Origin: Thysanoteuthis rhombus
Lineage: Eukaryota; Mollusca; Cephalopoda; Oegopsida; Thysanoteuthidae
DNA: 64,000 nt
Assembly (NCBI GenBank): GCA_963457665.1
Contig: OY735207.1
Location: 58,446,113 to 58,510,112 of the forward strand
Direction: 5' to 3'
The first letter of the stretch is position 1. Every line of letters begins with the position of its first letter. The translations under genes were made by a program, and so were the position numbers. Under the pieces are notes generated by a model, which did no database searches, was not told the origin of the DNA, and saw only the letters and a list, made by a program, of their open reading frames with translations. Below are positions 49,513-62,032 of the stretch, piece after piece.

Positions 49513-51094
49513 GTGGTGGGGGTGTATTTTTATCATCTATTTTTCATATAAAGGAATAAGAGTCCATTGTACAACTGTTGGTTCCGTTAGTACGTACAAC
49601 TTATGAGTCAAGTGTAAATACAATTCATCTTTGTAGACTGTGGCGTTGTATTATAGTTTCCGTTTGGAGTAAATCAGTTAATCCGAACATGCTGAAGACT
49701 TCGATCGAAGTAGAACTGTATTTATGTTTGTTGGATCAAATCAGAGGGAGATTAACCCTCGAAACCAGAATAATTACCTCCGAATTAGAGGGAATGTTCA
49801 AATCGTACGATGGTTGATTTATGCGCTGCCAGACACAGGAACTTCCAAGGAATCAATGATCGATAATGAAACAATGCAATTTGCAAGACTGTGAGAAAAT
49901 TAAAGGATGGAATCGTCTATGAAAGTTTATCAACGTTGTAAAGCTCAGTTATTTACATTCATATTTGAGCCTTAAAGGTGGTGGCGGCTCTGCATTCAAA
50001 GGCACGGGGATTAAAATCGACGAATCGAAATCAAACCCTGACTGAGACTGCGTTCACTTCACGCCGATGCCCTTGGGAATGAGCTTTGTAACTTTTGTTC
50101 GCAACTTACCAGGGTGATGGACATCCCTGTCTCCGAACCGGGGAGGGGGACCCCTTAAAATGGCTGGATGCCAAATTTGACGTCCTTCCAGCAACACTTG
50201 TATTCAAGCTGATGCCAAACGTATTGCCCCTGTTTCCTTGGGAGTACAATAGCAAGGACGAGAGAGAGATTCAATTCCTTGATCTTCATATGCTTCTCCC
50301 ACGAGGAAACATTTCAATGTTGTCCTGTTGTCTACCGAGACATGAAGAACTCAACGAAAGGTCAGCCTATCCGGGTATAAGACTGTAATAGTGGGGTACC
50401 CAGATATGACAAATGCACTCTACTTGGAATGGTCACCGGTCAGGTCACTAACCCCGACTTTACAGTAAGAAACCTATGTGGAACATAGGGTCACTAGCAT
50501 TCTCCTCCATATTCCGTAGCAACAGGGTAGAGTCGATAGCCCAACAACCAGCCTTCTACTTTTTTATCCGGGCTTGGGATCAGTTAAGACGACCGCAAAA
50601 TGATCGGGTCTTTTTCTATTGAAGTAACTTTCTCATGACTAGATTGTGTTACACTGCCTAATGGTCCGTACTATTTACCTGGAACAAGAAAGAATTTTTT
50701 TTACGTCTTTCCAAAACACATTCATGTGAAGTGAACTTGATCTGCAGTTTCTGTTTCACCATATCAGTAACTGTTCTGCCACCCTTCACCTCCACATTGG
50801 AATGACACAACTGAATTATTTCAGGTTCATTTCCTCATTTAAACATCTTAGTGGAGGGGGGAATCTACCAAGCTTCACTGACTAGGTATGTAAATAAGTA
50901 AAAGAAAGAAAAAGACATCGTATTTTACTTGAGAGGAAATATCACCGGAATGTTTTTCGGAGTAAAAGGTTTCATTTCTTTATTTTTCTATTTCTGTTTC
51001 TCCCCTCCCCCTCTTTTTTGCATTTCAGTCTTGGAAAGTCCAGGGCAGTTTTTGTCTATTTTGTAGACCTTTTGATAACAAACCTGATCTAGAA
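49513..51094. other. Non-coding stretch with unsupported frames
   Basis: Frames at 49578-49817 and 50095-50388 (79 and 97 residues) resemble nothing I know. The region is less AT-rich than its surroundings. No shared repeats seen. Confidence 0.4.
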
Positions 51095-51265
51095 GAATGG
51101 TCTGATCAGTCACTCAATAGAAACTTGATCAACAGCTTTTGTCAGCATGCCACGTTGGGGTGATCAATTAAAAAAACTAAACACTGATCAATGAATAAGT
51201 CACTTTTGCTTACCATTTGTTTAATAGCTGAAAGGTCAAAATTTTCAGAAGGAATAAACATAGAT
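51095..51265 (-). repeat. Family A 3' fragment, minus strand
   Basis: The minus strand carries two TTGATCACCC-like motifs and CGTGGCATGCTGACAAAAGC, as in the 3' half of family A. Confidence 0.5.
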
Positions 51266-51520
51266 GCTGCCGCATCCCCTCCCCCATCTGCCAATAATTA
51301 TCGACAGGAAGGGTTTTCGATGTATCAATTAAAAGTTTTTTTTCATGATACAGAGTGAATGTTCCAGCTCTGATAATGCGTGACACATATATACATTAGA
51401 AGAAAGATGGATAGATTTGCAATAAAAGAAAGGCAGGATATAAATTGATTTATATTGTTTTGGTAACACACTTTCAAACTATTCTTTTAAAATGTTTATC
51501 ACTTGTATCTCTTTGTATAA

Positions 51521-51658
<138 letters not shown>

Positions 51659-51779
51659 TATAAAGATTTCAAACAGTTTTATATAAATATATATGTATAT
51701 ATATATATACATAATAATTTATTTGGGAACGTACACCCATGTATACATTGGCATATGTATGCAGGTACATATGTGTATA

Positions 51780-52066
51780 TATCTTACATGGAGATGTTAT
51801 AAGATAGCACAGTGTATTAGATTTAAAGAAAAACAGGGATCGGAGGTATAGGAACCAATAAAAAAGAAACTTAAGCAGCAACTGACTGGTCATTTTGCAA
51901 GAATGTCAGACAGCTGCTGGACAACAAAACTTGCAACATGGATACCAAGAAATCAAATACGAAAGTGAGATGGCAAGCTGAGATACACAAATTCAAAAAG
52001 TTCTGGCCCTGCAATGTGCATGATAAAGATGTCTGGCGAATCTTGGGCAAGGTGATGATGATGATC
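51780..52066 (+). mobile_element. RTE LINE 3' fragment
   Basis: Begins CTTACATGGAGATGTTATAA immediately after a TA-rich stretch, then ACAGTGTATTAG, GACTGGTCATTTTGCAAGAA, ACATGGATACCAAGAAATC and a (GATGAT) tail at about 52052-52065. The 5' truncation lies within about 15 bp of that in the 49173 copy. Confidence 0.88.
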
Positions 52067-52085
52067 TATAGATATAAAGACTGAT

Positions 52086-52270
52086 TCATGTCATTTCTAT
52101 CGAATGCTCACCTATATGAATAATTATTCCGTTACGTTGGATTCAATCTTTTAAGGCATGCAAATCAAATCATGATAACATTTTAAAGAACCCTAGTAAA
52201 TCATGAAAATTTTTTTTGTCAATCATCAACCAATATATTCAACTGAAAAATTTGACAAAATATTTTTATA
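52086..52270 (+). repeat. Old interspersed repeat, partner of 46290-46470
   Basis: See the partner entry for shared blocks. It begins about 20 bp after the RTE tail. Confidence 0.65.
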
Positions 52271-52286
52271 TACGTGCACATGAATG

Positions 52287-52380
52287 ATATATATATATGT
52301 GTGTGTGTATGTGTGTGTGTGTATGTGTGTGTATGTGTGTGTGTGTATCCACATGTGTGTGCATGTGAGTGTATGTGTAT
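52287..52380. repeat. (TA)n and imperfect (TG)n
   Basis: Short TA run, then TG with TATG interruptions. Confidence 0.93.
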
Positions 52381-52578
52381 GCTACGTTCAAAATAATGAT
52401 TTTTTGGTTGTTTTTGATGGATCATTCTTTCGTCTCCATCTTCTTTAGCCGCGACTATTTTCCAATTCGTTCGGGGCCAGATAAGATATTCCACTGAATT
52501 AACAAATTTTAGCTACAATTTTCCCAACTCTAATTACAGTCAATTAATCATTAAATCTCTCCTGGCAGGCAGAAATCA

Positions 52579-52932
52579 ATGGATGACAAGATGAAGGAAG
52601 GATTAGGAAAAATCAAAATGAAAGAAATGAATGAAAAAATTTTTTCAAAAAAAGAAAAAGACGCTAACATAGCAAAGAAAGAAAAATCACTTGAAATAAA
52701 ACATAAATTGAAAAATAATGAAAGAGTCTTAAAAATACCAAATGAAATTAAATATTTGACCCCCTTTCTTGCCCAGCAAATCATGGGTTTATCTTATACT
52801 CATTATAATAATCGGGTCTTGATTTTGAAGTTACCAGTGAAAGATTCAGCGCATGTTTTTGTCAATTTTTGCAATTCAACCATGTTTTCCTTCAGTGTAA
52901 ATGTAAGAGAAAACTATCTGTTCAGATTTTGA
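52579..52932 (+). CDS. Candidate exon or small ORF, 117 residues, unknown
   Basis: The only longer frame outside repeats with protein-like composition. Residues 1-55 are rich in Lys and Glu (MDDKMKEGLGKIKMKEMNEK at the start), which could form a charged helix. The second half is mixed, with KYLTPFLAQQIM and NRVLILKLPVKDSAHVFVNF. A pyrimidine-rich CTCTCCTGGCAG ends at about 52568, just before the Met, like a splice acceptor. AAATGTAAGA at about 52899-52908 could be a donor. There is no homology I can name, no neighbours and no polyadenylation evidence. It may equally be chance in AT-rich DNA, which favours Lys and Asn codons. Confidence 0.2.
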   Translation: MDDKMKEGLGKIKMKEMNEKIFSKKEKDANIAKKEKSLEIKHKLKNNERVLKIPNEIKYLTPFLAQQIMGLSYTHYNNRVLILKLPVKDSAHVFVNFCNSTMFSFSVNVRENYLFRF

Positions 52933-53259
52933 ATTTATTTTAAGTTATTTATTTGTAGAGATTGTTTCATAAGATATCTTGAATGAATTACAGTACACTG
53001 GATTATAATTTCTTTTCAATTTCCTTTTCACTAATGGCGGCGCATTGTCTATAGTGAAACGAGGATGAGTCAAATCAGTTGACGAAATGTTTACACTAGA
53101 CAATATAAATGGACGCAACAGTGGGCAATGTTTGTTTAATTTTCGATTCTGACTACCATATTAATCGTATATCAATAACAAGATGATCGAATGATCCATC
53201 ATATAGTAGAATACAGTGAGTAAAATATTTGCCATAGCATTATCTTTATTTCGTATGGA

Positions 53260-53450
53260 TCGGGGCTATTTGTTGACTTCCGCTGCCTAGCCTAGGCCCA
53301 ACCAAAGAGTAAACGATAAACGGGGATGATTTGAAGAGATGTCGAGAAGGACAAGACAGTCCGTTGTAGGATCAACTCAACTTAAACTTGTATTTCGACT
53401 GAAGATGATTACTGCAACCTTTAAATTATATATAGAATAGATAGATTTTG
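53260..53450 (+). mobile_element. SINE-2 3' body fragment
   Basis: Ends with GTAGGATCAACTCAACTTAAA and GATGATTACTGCAACCTT, the SINE-2 3' block, then TTATATATAGAATAGAT. No clear head upstream. Confidence 0.5.
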
Positions 53451-53659
53451 ATACTAATGTGATTATTGAACATGAAGCAAAATCATGGAAAAAACCACGA
53501 TAACAAGTTGAAATTTTGTTCGTTTAACAAAACACAACGAGCAATTTTTAAAACTTATCCTTCAACTTTTTTTATGATTTTGCTATGCATCTGCTGATTA
53601 CGATAGTGTGAAAATTTTGTACCAATGAATGACTTTTCAAAAAATTATATTCGTAAGAC

Positions 53660-53780
53660 TCGTCAGTTTAGCTCAGTTGGTGAGAGAGTCGACTACCAAA
53701 GATTTGGTCGTGATTTTGAATCACAGTTGAAGAATTATAATTTTATGAATATGTTTAATTTACCGTGTCGTGATAGACAA
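53660..53780 (+). mobile_element. SINE-2 head, best preserved
   Basis: CGTCAGTTTAGCTCAGTTGG, GAGAGTCGACTACC and a B-box-like GATTTTGAATCAC give the closest approach to a tRNA in this family. The following AATTTTATGAATATG resembles the body after 23130. The downstream SINE body is missing. Confidence 0.6.
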
Positions 53781-54437
53781 ACAATGAATAGTTCACTCTC
53801 CTAGGTTAGGGGAGGAACGGTTCTCGTTTTTTTTTCTTGTTACAGGATAAAAAAAAAAGTAAATTCTAACTTGGACTGGAGCTGGATTAAAAATAATTGA
53901 GAGATGAAACGAGAAAAAGAAATAGAAAAATATCGCAAACAAGAGAAAAAAAGATTCAATAAAAGACAGAGTCATTCAAATTATATGTATCCGATCAGTT
54001 TTATTCAAAACCCTTGAGACCAGACACTCTTCCGAATTTGGAACTTATAAGATTTAAGAGTGGTAGTACAAGTATGTTACAGTGAAAAAAGATTTACTTA
54101 ATAAAACTCTTTTTTTTCTAAAATCACTTCAATTTTTGCACGTGAAATTATTAGTTTATCTCAAAGTATTATTGATTATATTTAATTAAAAATTTGCCTT
54201 GAGACAAACTAATAACATCAGGTTAACTAAATTTTTTCAACCAAGCAATATTATCCAGTTGGTGTGAAAGTACAACTTTTCCAGAGAACACAAGATAGGA
54301 AATTAGGTAAATCCTCTGGGAATGGTAATATCTCATTTAACATTATGAATATTTACGCAGATTACGGTAAATTTAAGCTCTAAATGATATTAGAGTTCAT
54401 TAGTACAATAGTAAATGAAATAAGATGAAAATCTGTA
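53781..54437. other. Non-coding stretch, nothing recognised
   Basis: AT-rich; no shared repeat or coding signal recognised. Confidence 0.4.
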
Positions 54438-54506
54438 ACGGGATGTGTGTGGCCTAATGGTCAACACTTCGGAAAAGGAAATCGGCGAACCGAGGTCAAA
54501 CTTTGG
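54438..54506 (+). mobile_element. Possible tRNA-like SINE remnant
   Basis: A perfect A-box match TGGCCTAATGG at about 54450 is followed by a weak B-box-like GAGGTCAAACT at about 54492. Single copy in the window; could also be a tRNA pseudogene. Confidence 0.35.
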
Positions 54507-55162
54507 CTTTAACAGTTTGCGTTCTCTTAGTATTAACAGACTTGGGAAAGTCATGAATCCATCTCTCCCACTGAGTGAATAATCGGGTAGATTAACCTGT
54601 TCAGCCTTGATTTTCATTGTCTGGGACATAGACAACTCTGATTCAAAGCGTGGGGAGAAGTCCAATCCTTCGTTTGGCGTTGTTAGAGGCAGGCATCGGA
54701 TGAATAAGGGAACAAATTCCCAGAATGTACAAATAATGGGGTTCTGGTGAATTTTCGGCGGGTCTCAAAAGGCATATGTGTATCATGATGAATTGATTGA
54801 GTACAATAACGGCCAATGAAAGTGGACGGTTGAAAAAAACACAATCGTCAACTCCATCTCCTCACGATACGCGTACGACATCAGTATAAATGGAAGATTT
54901 TTTCTTTCAAAGTCTGTACATTATCTGCGTTGTGTTTGAACCTACTATGATTTTATTCTCATCACATCATGGACTTGAAGTGCTGATTGCCAAACAGTTA
55001 GCATCGCAGAAAGTGAATTAAATGAAGTCACTTCAAAATACGATTGAGATTTGCATTCACTTTGCGAAAAACCTTAATCTATATCTTCCCTCACCAGTTA
55101 TGGACGAGATTGGGCAAGATGGAGTGAGCAACTCTACTTAAGATGCTCGTTAGCTCTTCTGC
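54507..55162. other. Non-coding stretch, nothing recognised
   Basis: No repeat or gene recognised. Confidence 0.4.
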
Positions 55163-55812
55163 AATATCATCAACGTCATCATTCTTGCAGCATCCGTATT
55201 TGGACCTTCCCAAGGATTGGCCAGAAATCTCTATCATGGGCGTCACAGGGCCAATACTTCCTAAATTTATCCAGTTTGTCACTCTATCTTATATTCTGCT
55301 GGCCCAAGTTATGCATATTATCAATGGGGAGGTATGTTGTGAGTCTTGATGTTTATCAGTTGACTGACATTCTTCCAACATGACTAGCCCATTGCCATTT
55401 GAGTTTTTCTATGAATTCTATGATGCCTTGGGCTATCACCTTCCCTCTAATATACCGTGCTGTCTTTTAATCTTGAGCATAATTCTCTTTTGTACACGTT
55501 GCTTACCGCTCAGTTTGAGGGTTAGTCTCTCGGTCATGTTCAATGTTCATGCTCCATAGGTGACTATTGGGAGGATGCATTTGGTTGTATACTTTTCTTT
55601 TTGGGACTAATGGGATATTCTTGTCCTTGGGTTCTTAGCTTGCTCAGCCGAAAGCTTGTCGTACTAAAGTGATTCTTCGCTTGATTTCTTCTTCTTTTAG
55701 AAATCCATTGGAATTTCGTTGTCTTAGGTTTACGTAGTGGTCTACTTTCTCTAGTCCTGCATTTTCAATTTTGATCGCTGTGTGTTTATTTCCGATGAGA
55801 TTGTGGCACTGC
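55163..55812 (-). mobile_element. RTE LINE 3' fragment, 650 bp
   Basis: 3' end ATATCATCAACGTCATCATT. The minus strand then covers the C-terminal block, the RRITLVRQAFG and KVDHYVNLRQRNS regions, up to the QCHNLIGNKHTAIKIE segment. Frameshifts near 55640 and 55480. It is truncated just downstream of the catalytic FADD region. Confidence 0.88.
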
Positions 55813-56656
55813 AAAAACACGAAGAACATAGAAGTCGAGCTGAGATAGAGAAATTTGTTATACGTTGATCCTTGGCATGGAAAGCCGTAGCCATTGCTAG
55901 AGTGAGGGCAATGCTTCACCTTTTCACTTCATCTTGAGACTTGGTATAGCATGTTATATTTTCTTCTCATTGTTTCCCGTCTTTTACTAACACCTTACGG
56001 CAATCATTTATGTTATAGTCTCTTTTTGTTAGTAATGCTAGCAGTCTTCCAGAACACCGAGAAACCCTTCTATCCTGAGAGAGTTTGTTGCCAATAGAGT
56101 TATTTAACCCCATCTAAAACTTCACAGAAATTCAGAAGTCTTAACTTATACAAGTTTTGTATCATCAAAAAAGAGGCGACGGTTTTTAAAAAAAAAATAA
56201 TCAAGACATACTGGAGCAGACAAAATTCACTTTGAAAAGAATCATTGAAATAAGCATATATATTGGAAATTAGGGACTTCAAGGCAGATAAGTAGTTTGG
56301 GGCAAGAATCTTTTTTTATGTTTGGATTTCAGACTTCTTACGACACCATATTTTGTTACCATCCAATTGAAAATGTATTGCAGTCGCAAACCCAGAGGGA
56401 AATCATTCATGAATAAATAAAGAGAGAGGGACAGAAAGAAAAAAAGAAACAAAGAAAAGAATAAAAAAGAGAAGAAGAAAGAAATAAAGAGAGAAAGAAA
56501 GTTGTTCTATTATTCCTTAATTTATATGTAAGACTTCTGATGGAAAAATCTGACAACTACAATCTCATATATTTGATTAGTTGAGGTTTCCAGCATATTC
56601 AATATATTGTATGATATACAACACTCATGTTGGCCGGGAGGAATTATATATAGAAA
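55813..56656. other. Non-coding stretch with a purine tract
   Basis: A/G-rich tract at about 56419-56500. Otherwise nothing recognised. Confidence 0.45.
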
Positions 56657-56693
56657 GAGAGTGAGAAAGAGAGAGAGAGAGAGAGAAAGAGAT

Positions 56694-56728
<35 letters not shown>

Positions 56729-56737
56729 GGGAGGCGG

Positions 56738-56802
<65 letters not shown>

Positions 56803-56804
56803 AA

Positions 56805-56852
<48 letters not shown>
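56657..56852. repeat. (GA)n(GACA)n(TA)n compound microsatellite
   Basis: GA-rich 56657-56693, GACA units 56695-56727, then TA 56741-56798 and 56807-56852 with a short break. Confidence 0.97.
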
Positions 56853-56854
<2 letters not shown>

Positions 56855-57121
56855 TAGATATGTACATATATATTATATTGAAAGAGAGTTAGATATATGG
56901 ATAGAGAGAGGTTGTTTGAGAGGAAAGATATGTGTTTTAATCAATAAAACTGGAAAAAAAACTTTTTTCCCCAAATTTATGTCATTTCCGTGAATTATTT
57001 CTCAACAGTTGATGTAATATATGTAATATACTTTTCTTTGTTTTTTCTCATATTTCACACATTATTATATACTATGATTCCATCTTTGCTGGGCTCTTCA
57101 GCTACCACACAGAAAAAAATA

Positions 57122-57123
<2 letters not shown>

Positions 57124-57194
<71 letters not shown>
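57124..57194. repeat. (TA)n microsatellite
   Basis: Pure TA run. Confidence 0.98.
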
Positions 57195-57615
57195 GTAATT
57201 TGGCAATGAGTTTCCTTCCACACAAATTCCATTACATCAGATGGATGATTTTCGTTGATTTTTTTTTTTTAATCATGTATTTTTTGCAAATAAATTGTGT
57301 TTCGAAAGGTTCACCAGAATAAAGTCCAAAGTTCGTACTATTTTTCTTGTCGTATTGTTTACTTTGTTATGGGAAACGAACTTTCTCAAAGTAAACAATT
57401 TTTTTCACAAAGAAGCAACGTTACTGTGGATTACTCAGTCCATTTTAACTTCAAGGCATAACATAGCATTGTCAATAATTTCATTGCTATGATCGTTTGA
57501 TCTGGATATTACCGAAGACTGTCGGAAGCGCTCGGAGAAGAACAATAATCCAGACACTGGACAGTTGCCTCATTCCTGTTACCCAACGAAATGGAAAAGA
57601 ACTTTTTTGCAAATA

Positions 57616-57618
<3 letters not shown>
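57195..57618. other. Non-coding stretch, nothing recognised
   Basis: AT-rich; the frame at 57295-57492 has no recognisable product. Confidence 0.4.

Positions 57619-57676
<58 letters not shown>
57619..57676. repeat. (TA)n microsatellite
   Basis: Pure TA run. Confidence 0.98.
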
Positions 57677-57679
<3 letters not shown>

Positions 57680-58838
57680 AGAATCAGGAGGAATCCAAAC
57701 GAATCATCCATGAACCGTATATCTTACATGACGGTAAAATATACACTCCTTGTGACCAATACAATAACATATGATCTTTGCTACAACCACATCAACACAC
57801 TTAATAAAAATAGGAAGAGAACATTATACCAATTCCGTTTTGGCCAAGAACACTGTTTTTCAATTAAGCAAAACCAGCGACGGATCAATCCATTTCTTTG
57901 ATGAGATGTGTTAGACACACATCAAAATACAGTCTCGGATATTTTCCAATGTTCTTTGTTTGTCACTATATATATACATATATATGTATATAACATAGGA
58001 GCATTGCAGAATAAAGCTCGTCACTCCAATACAGATCATAACTGCGCTGACCCCGGACATGTCTACATGATAGGCCTTTTTATCTCATCTCTCTCTCTTC
58101 TGTCGTCTTCTACTTCAATTTGATCAAGTTCGTTAAACTATCTGTTATCCTTCTTTTTCCTTGCGTATCTAGTCCATCTCCATTTTGACACTCAATCCAT
58201 CCTACGATAAGGTTCATAAATCAATCTGCTCTTGGATCAATTTTGAACCTTCCCCCCTGTTCTATTCCAAGCATCGTTGTTTCTATTCATCTTTGGGTGA
58301 CTGAGTTCGTTTCTTAGTGATTTTGTTGGCTTTCACGTATCACAGCCGTACTTTATAGCAAGCCTAATACACTAATTGTTCATTTTACGTTTTAAACATA
58401 TTATCACGGTGCTTTTCAATATGTAATGAAAATTCTCCATTTCAGGAACATATTTCTCCCTTTCCTGTTAATCCATGGTAGATTTACCTATATAAACATC
58501 GATCTGCTGTGGATAACATGAAATGATTTTCAAAATACGTGAAGCTTCATTTCAATGAAAGATTCCTTCAAACTCAAATTAGCAAACCCGAGCTTTTTTG
58601 TTGTTGTTGTTGTTGTACGTTGTTAATTCTGTTAGAGAGTTCGTTGTTTTAATTCATAGTCCCCCTTCCCGAGTGCATACTATCGGAATGATATAATCAA
58701 TTATTTTTATTCTGTGTCATTGGTAAGTCATCAGGCCGATAAGTCTATGTTAGAGTTAAAATCATGGCATTTTTACTCAATTTAATTTATTTGGTCTGGC
58801 ATAAAACAGAACAATAAATCAATAAAAGTACACCAGTG

Positions 58839-58841
<3 letters not shown>
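57677..58841. other. Non-coding stretch, nothing recognised
   Basis: A short (GTT)n lies at about 58600-58614. No gene or shared repeat recognised. Confidence 0.4.

Positions 58842-58892
<51 letters not shown>
58842..58892. repeat. (TA)n microsatellite
   Basis: Pure TA run, 24 bp upstream of a SINE-3 copy. Confidence 0.98.
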
Positions 58893-58896
<4 letters not shown>

Positions 58897-58916
58897 GATT
58901 AGCGATCCTTTCTTTA

Positions 58917-59206
58917 GGGTTGAGCACTCTTAGGTAAGGCATCTATCTGCTGTAAGCAACAGTGCAATGCTCCTCTAATTTTGGAATTGAGCACTTGGTA
59001 TACAGAGAATTATGCGTAAATAAATATATCGCGTAATTTAGTCCTACGGAACAGTTCTGCGTAGGGCAAGGTTAAAGCATCTGTCTCTGGATCCGGGGCG
59101 AACGTTTCAAACCCACTCAGCGGTACTGGAGGGGACATCAAATCACACTAAAGAGTTATAATACAAAGTAACACCTGTTTATGGTTTACACTATTATATA
59201 CATATA
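58917..59206 (+). mobile_element. SINE-3 copy (tRNA-like, TA-tailed)
   Basis: It starts GGGTTGAGCACTCTTAGG. A tRNA-like module lies at about 59056-59124, with A-box-like GTAGGGCAAGGTTAAAGC and B-box-like CGTTTCAAACCC. It then reads GCGGTACTGGAGGGGA, CACACTAAAGAGTT and ends ACTATTATATAC. The same order of blocks is found on the minus strand at 62842-63149. The first 75 bp (AGGTAAGGCATCTATCTGC) resemble the A-box half of the internal module, which suggests a dimeric origin. Confidence 0.65.
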
Positions 59207-59388
59207 TCCAACCAAATAATGACAATAACAAATATATCTGAATAAGTGGTGCCCTAGTCCCATCTAAGTAGTACTCCGGGGACCTCTAACACTTTTCTCG
59301 TTGCTCTTTACATTTTCAAAACATCTAAGAAGTTTTCTCGAGATTTACTTTGTATCGTTTTTCGTAATCTCGTTCACGGTCTAAAATC

Positions 59389-59720
59389 CCTATAAATACA
59401 GGAGTTACATGGAGCCAAATCTGGATTATAATGAGCCTGAGATATTAGGATAATGCAATGTTTTGTGGGGGAAAAATGTGGCCTGAAGAATAATACATGT
59501 ATGCAACTATCACATAGCACACAAGCCAACTCAATGGGGTTTCAGTGCCGACCGACTAACCCAACGGGAGAATGTCTGCTCACAAGCGTGCAATAAAGTA
59601 CCGTATGTTTGTTTGCCAAGTTATATCAAAACTGTTCTTGAAATTTTCAAGCTTCTGGATACTTTCTTCGATCACGCCATGGATGTCAGTGGTTTTTATT
59701 TCCTGAGAACGTCATTTGAA
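59389..59720. repeat. Old interspersed repeat, partner of 45215-45600
   Basis: Same blocks in the same order and strand as the partner entry. Confidence 0.6.
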
Positions 59721-60151
59721 CTCAGATGATAAGAGCTCTCTACATAAAATTTGTTCTAGATTAATTCTTTATTATGGAATAATTTGCCGTAACCATCAAC
59801 AAATGACGGAAGTATTTGAGTAATTTAGCAATTGCATTGTACTTTTGAGATATCAAAAACATTATGTTTGGCAATATTGTCTTTTTTATGTTCAATATTT
59901 TCTGAATGCCGTACGAAAGCAGATACATTTGTTAGAGGCGCATGTATAACTTATTCCAACAGGAACTTCCCCTTTAAGAAAGGAAAGTCAGTTGAAACTT
60001 TCTTTTAACAGGAAGCTACTTTGAATAGTAGTTCACCTACGGCATCAATGATATCAAAAAATGAATAGTTACTAAATGTGGGAGGAGGTCCTGGAGGAAC
60101 CAAGCCTCTCCTATCCTCAATCGAGCAGCTGCAGGAAATTGCTTTGCCGGC
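59721..60151. other. Non-coding stretch, nothing recognised
   Basis: No gene or shared repeat recognised. Confidence 0.4.
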
Positions 60152-60232
60152 GGCTGTCTACCTCAATGGTAAGAGTATCGCTACATTGAAACAGCTTCCC
60201 TATTAGTCGCAGGTTCGATTCCTGGAACAGCC
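60152..60232 (+). mobile_element. SINE-1: 81-nt tRNA-like head, second copy
   Basis: GGCTGT at the start pairs perfectly with ACAGCC at the end. The T arm GCAGGTTCGATTCCTGG has a consensus B box and four stem pairs. The A-box region TACCTCAATGG has lost the expected G. Same length and same following CCCCATTTTCTT as at 30203-30283. Confidence 0.6.
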
Positions 60233-60387
60233 CCATTTTCTTTAATTATTTATTCTATTTGCGTTGTCTAGAACGAGTGATACATTAACCATGTAATGAC
60301 GAAAGATAATATTAAATGGGTTCCCATATTACATAACGCATTTTATATTCATTCCGTTGGAACACATACATCAATTTCATAATACCT

Positions 60388-60402
60388 ACACACACACACA
60401 CA

Positions 60403-60461
<59 letters not shown>

Positions 60462-60482
60462 TGTATATATATTGTATATATA
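60388..60482. repeat. (CA)n(TA)n microsatellite
   Basis: CA to about 60419, then TA with a few GTA interruptions. Confidence 0.96.
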
Positions 60483-61485
60483 TATGTATTGATACGCATA
60501 TATCGGTTCCTCAGATAAAAATATTTCGTTAAAAGAAATTCACAAATGACCTCGAATAATTATTGCATTTCATTTATCAAGTTCAACATAAAATAAAATT
60601 CCTTTTCACTAAGTTATCATGTGATAACGTGAAAAGTGTCAAATAACCAAAATGGATCTACTTTCATATTTGACACTTTTGTTTTCCACTGTTCGTGCCT
60701 CCACGAAATATCATCAAGACCGATTGACCTGATCTTTGTTACGGATTTTAAACAAAAAATCTGCTGCCTACATATTTTTGGCAATGAGACAGTGATAGAA
60801 GTAGTAAAACTAACTCGGTGTACATCAGTAAATGTTTTCGTTTATCCCTCCACCCCTTTCTTTTTCTCATTGAGGAAAATTCAACGTAATCCAGTTCATA
60901 TTGGGTGGGGTTCCACATCCCCTCTTTTATCGTTGACAAAGGCTCTACATGATTCAGTTTGTAGTGAAGGCAAGTTGAAACCCACAGACACCTGACTCTG
61001 TGCTAAGTAGGCGAGTTTGTAGATAAACTTCAAGATAACTCTTTATGGGTGGAGGGGTTGAAGCATTGTAAAACTTTTATTTTTTGCTGATTCTTTTGAT
61101 CACAACTTCACTAAGGCCATCGATCCACGACAGTCAGTTAAGAGTGCAGAATTTGTGGTAAAGGTTTATGTCTCAGCGTTTCTTTTCCATTAGTTATGCT
61201 AGAAAAGAAAGAATAAATAACATATTTTTTAATGTGCTGTCTTATTAGAAGTTATCCTTTCCTCGGGCATTGACAGTTATCTCTGCTAGAAAATTTCCAA
61301 CGAATACACATCGTGTTTTATTATATATGGAGATGTATTCAATTAAATTTCAGTAAATTACCCGAGATGCAATTAATGAACAATGCATACTTTGTGGAAA
61401 CAGGCTGTGAGTGGGTGTGCATCGATATGTCTGAGAATCCGTGTATTTCGATGGGTTCATATGTCTTGATTTATATGTGTGAGAG

Positions 61486-61487
<2 letters not shown>
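60483..61487. other. Non-coding stretch with one unsupported frame
   Basis: The 119-residue plus-strand frame at 60636-60995 has no recognisable domain, and an overlapping antisense frame of 63 residues exists. Not called. Confidence 0.4.

Positions 61488-61514
<27 letters not shown>
61488..61514. repeat. (TA)n microsatellite
   Basis: Short pure TA run. Confidence 0.96.
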
Positions 61515-61517
<3 letters not shown>

Positions 61518-61789
61518 TACATTCATTTTAGATGTGTGTGCCGACGGCCGTCTTCTTTTTTTGCTAATAACGAGCAGCATCAGCAAAGACAAAAATCCAT
61601 TACAAGCTGAAAAGCACTCAGGGAGCTCTTACCTTTACCAACTCCATACACTAAGAAGGTAGTGAAGATCAATTTATATATTGTTACAATGGAGGGGTGT
61701 AAGTTTTGGGTTTCTGTTTTCGGACAATTATCTTAATATATTGAAAAAATATTTCTGAATCGAGAAAATTCATATATTCACTCCAAGAT

Positions 61790-62010
61790 TTCATCAGCTC
61801 TCCCTAAGCCAAAGACGAACTCCACAAAATGTCATTTAGAACTTTTAGAGATATAGCGAGGATGATTATGAATGAATATGTAAATATATGAGGAAAATGA
61901 AAATAGAATTATCCTTATTTGAATTTTTTCTTTACACCTGAAAACGTCACTGAAATTCATTGAGAACTCTCGGAGCTATAATGAGGGTGTGGACAAGCAA
62001 GTAGACATGG
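61790..62010. repeat. Two weakly similar units upstream of a foldback
   Basis: AATGTCATTTAGAACTTTTA + GAGATATAGCGAGGATG near 61828-61863 resembles AAATTCATTGAGAACTCTCG + GAGCTATAATGAGGGTG near 61953-61991. The same theme reappears within the foldback arms (TTAGAGCTACAATTAAT). Confidence 0.4.
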
Positions 62011-62032
62011 TTGAAAAGATATGAGAGGATAT

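Noticed and set aside
50095-50388. 97-residue frame in a less AT-rich stretch
   Set aside because: No recognisable domain, no splice context and no repeat relation; too short to support alone.
60152-60232. A functional tRNA gene
   Set aside because: The A box lacks a key G, the anticodon arm is unclear, and a second copy shares the downstream flank, which fits a SINE better.
60636-60995. 119-residue frame
   Set aside because: No recognised motif, and composition shifts along its length; likely chance.
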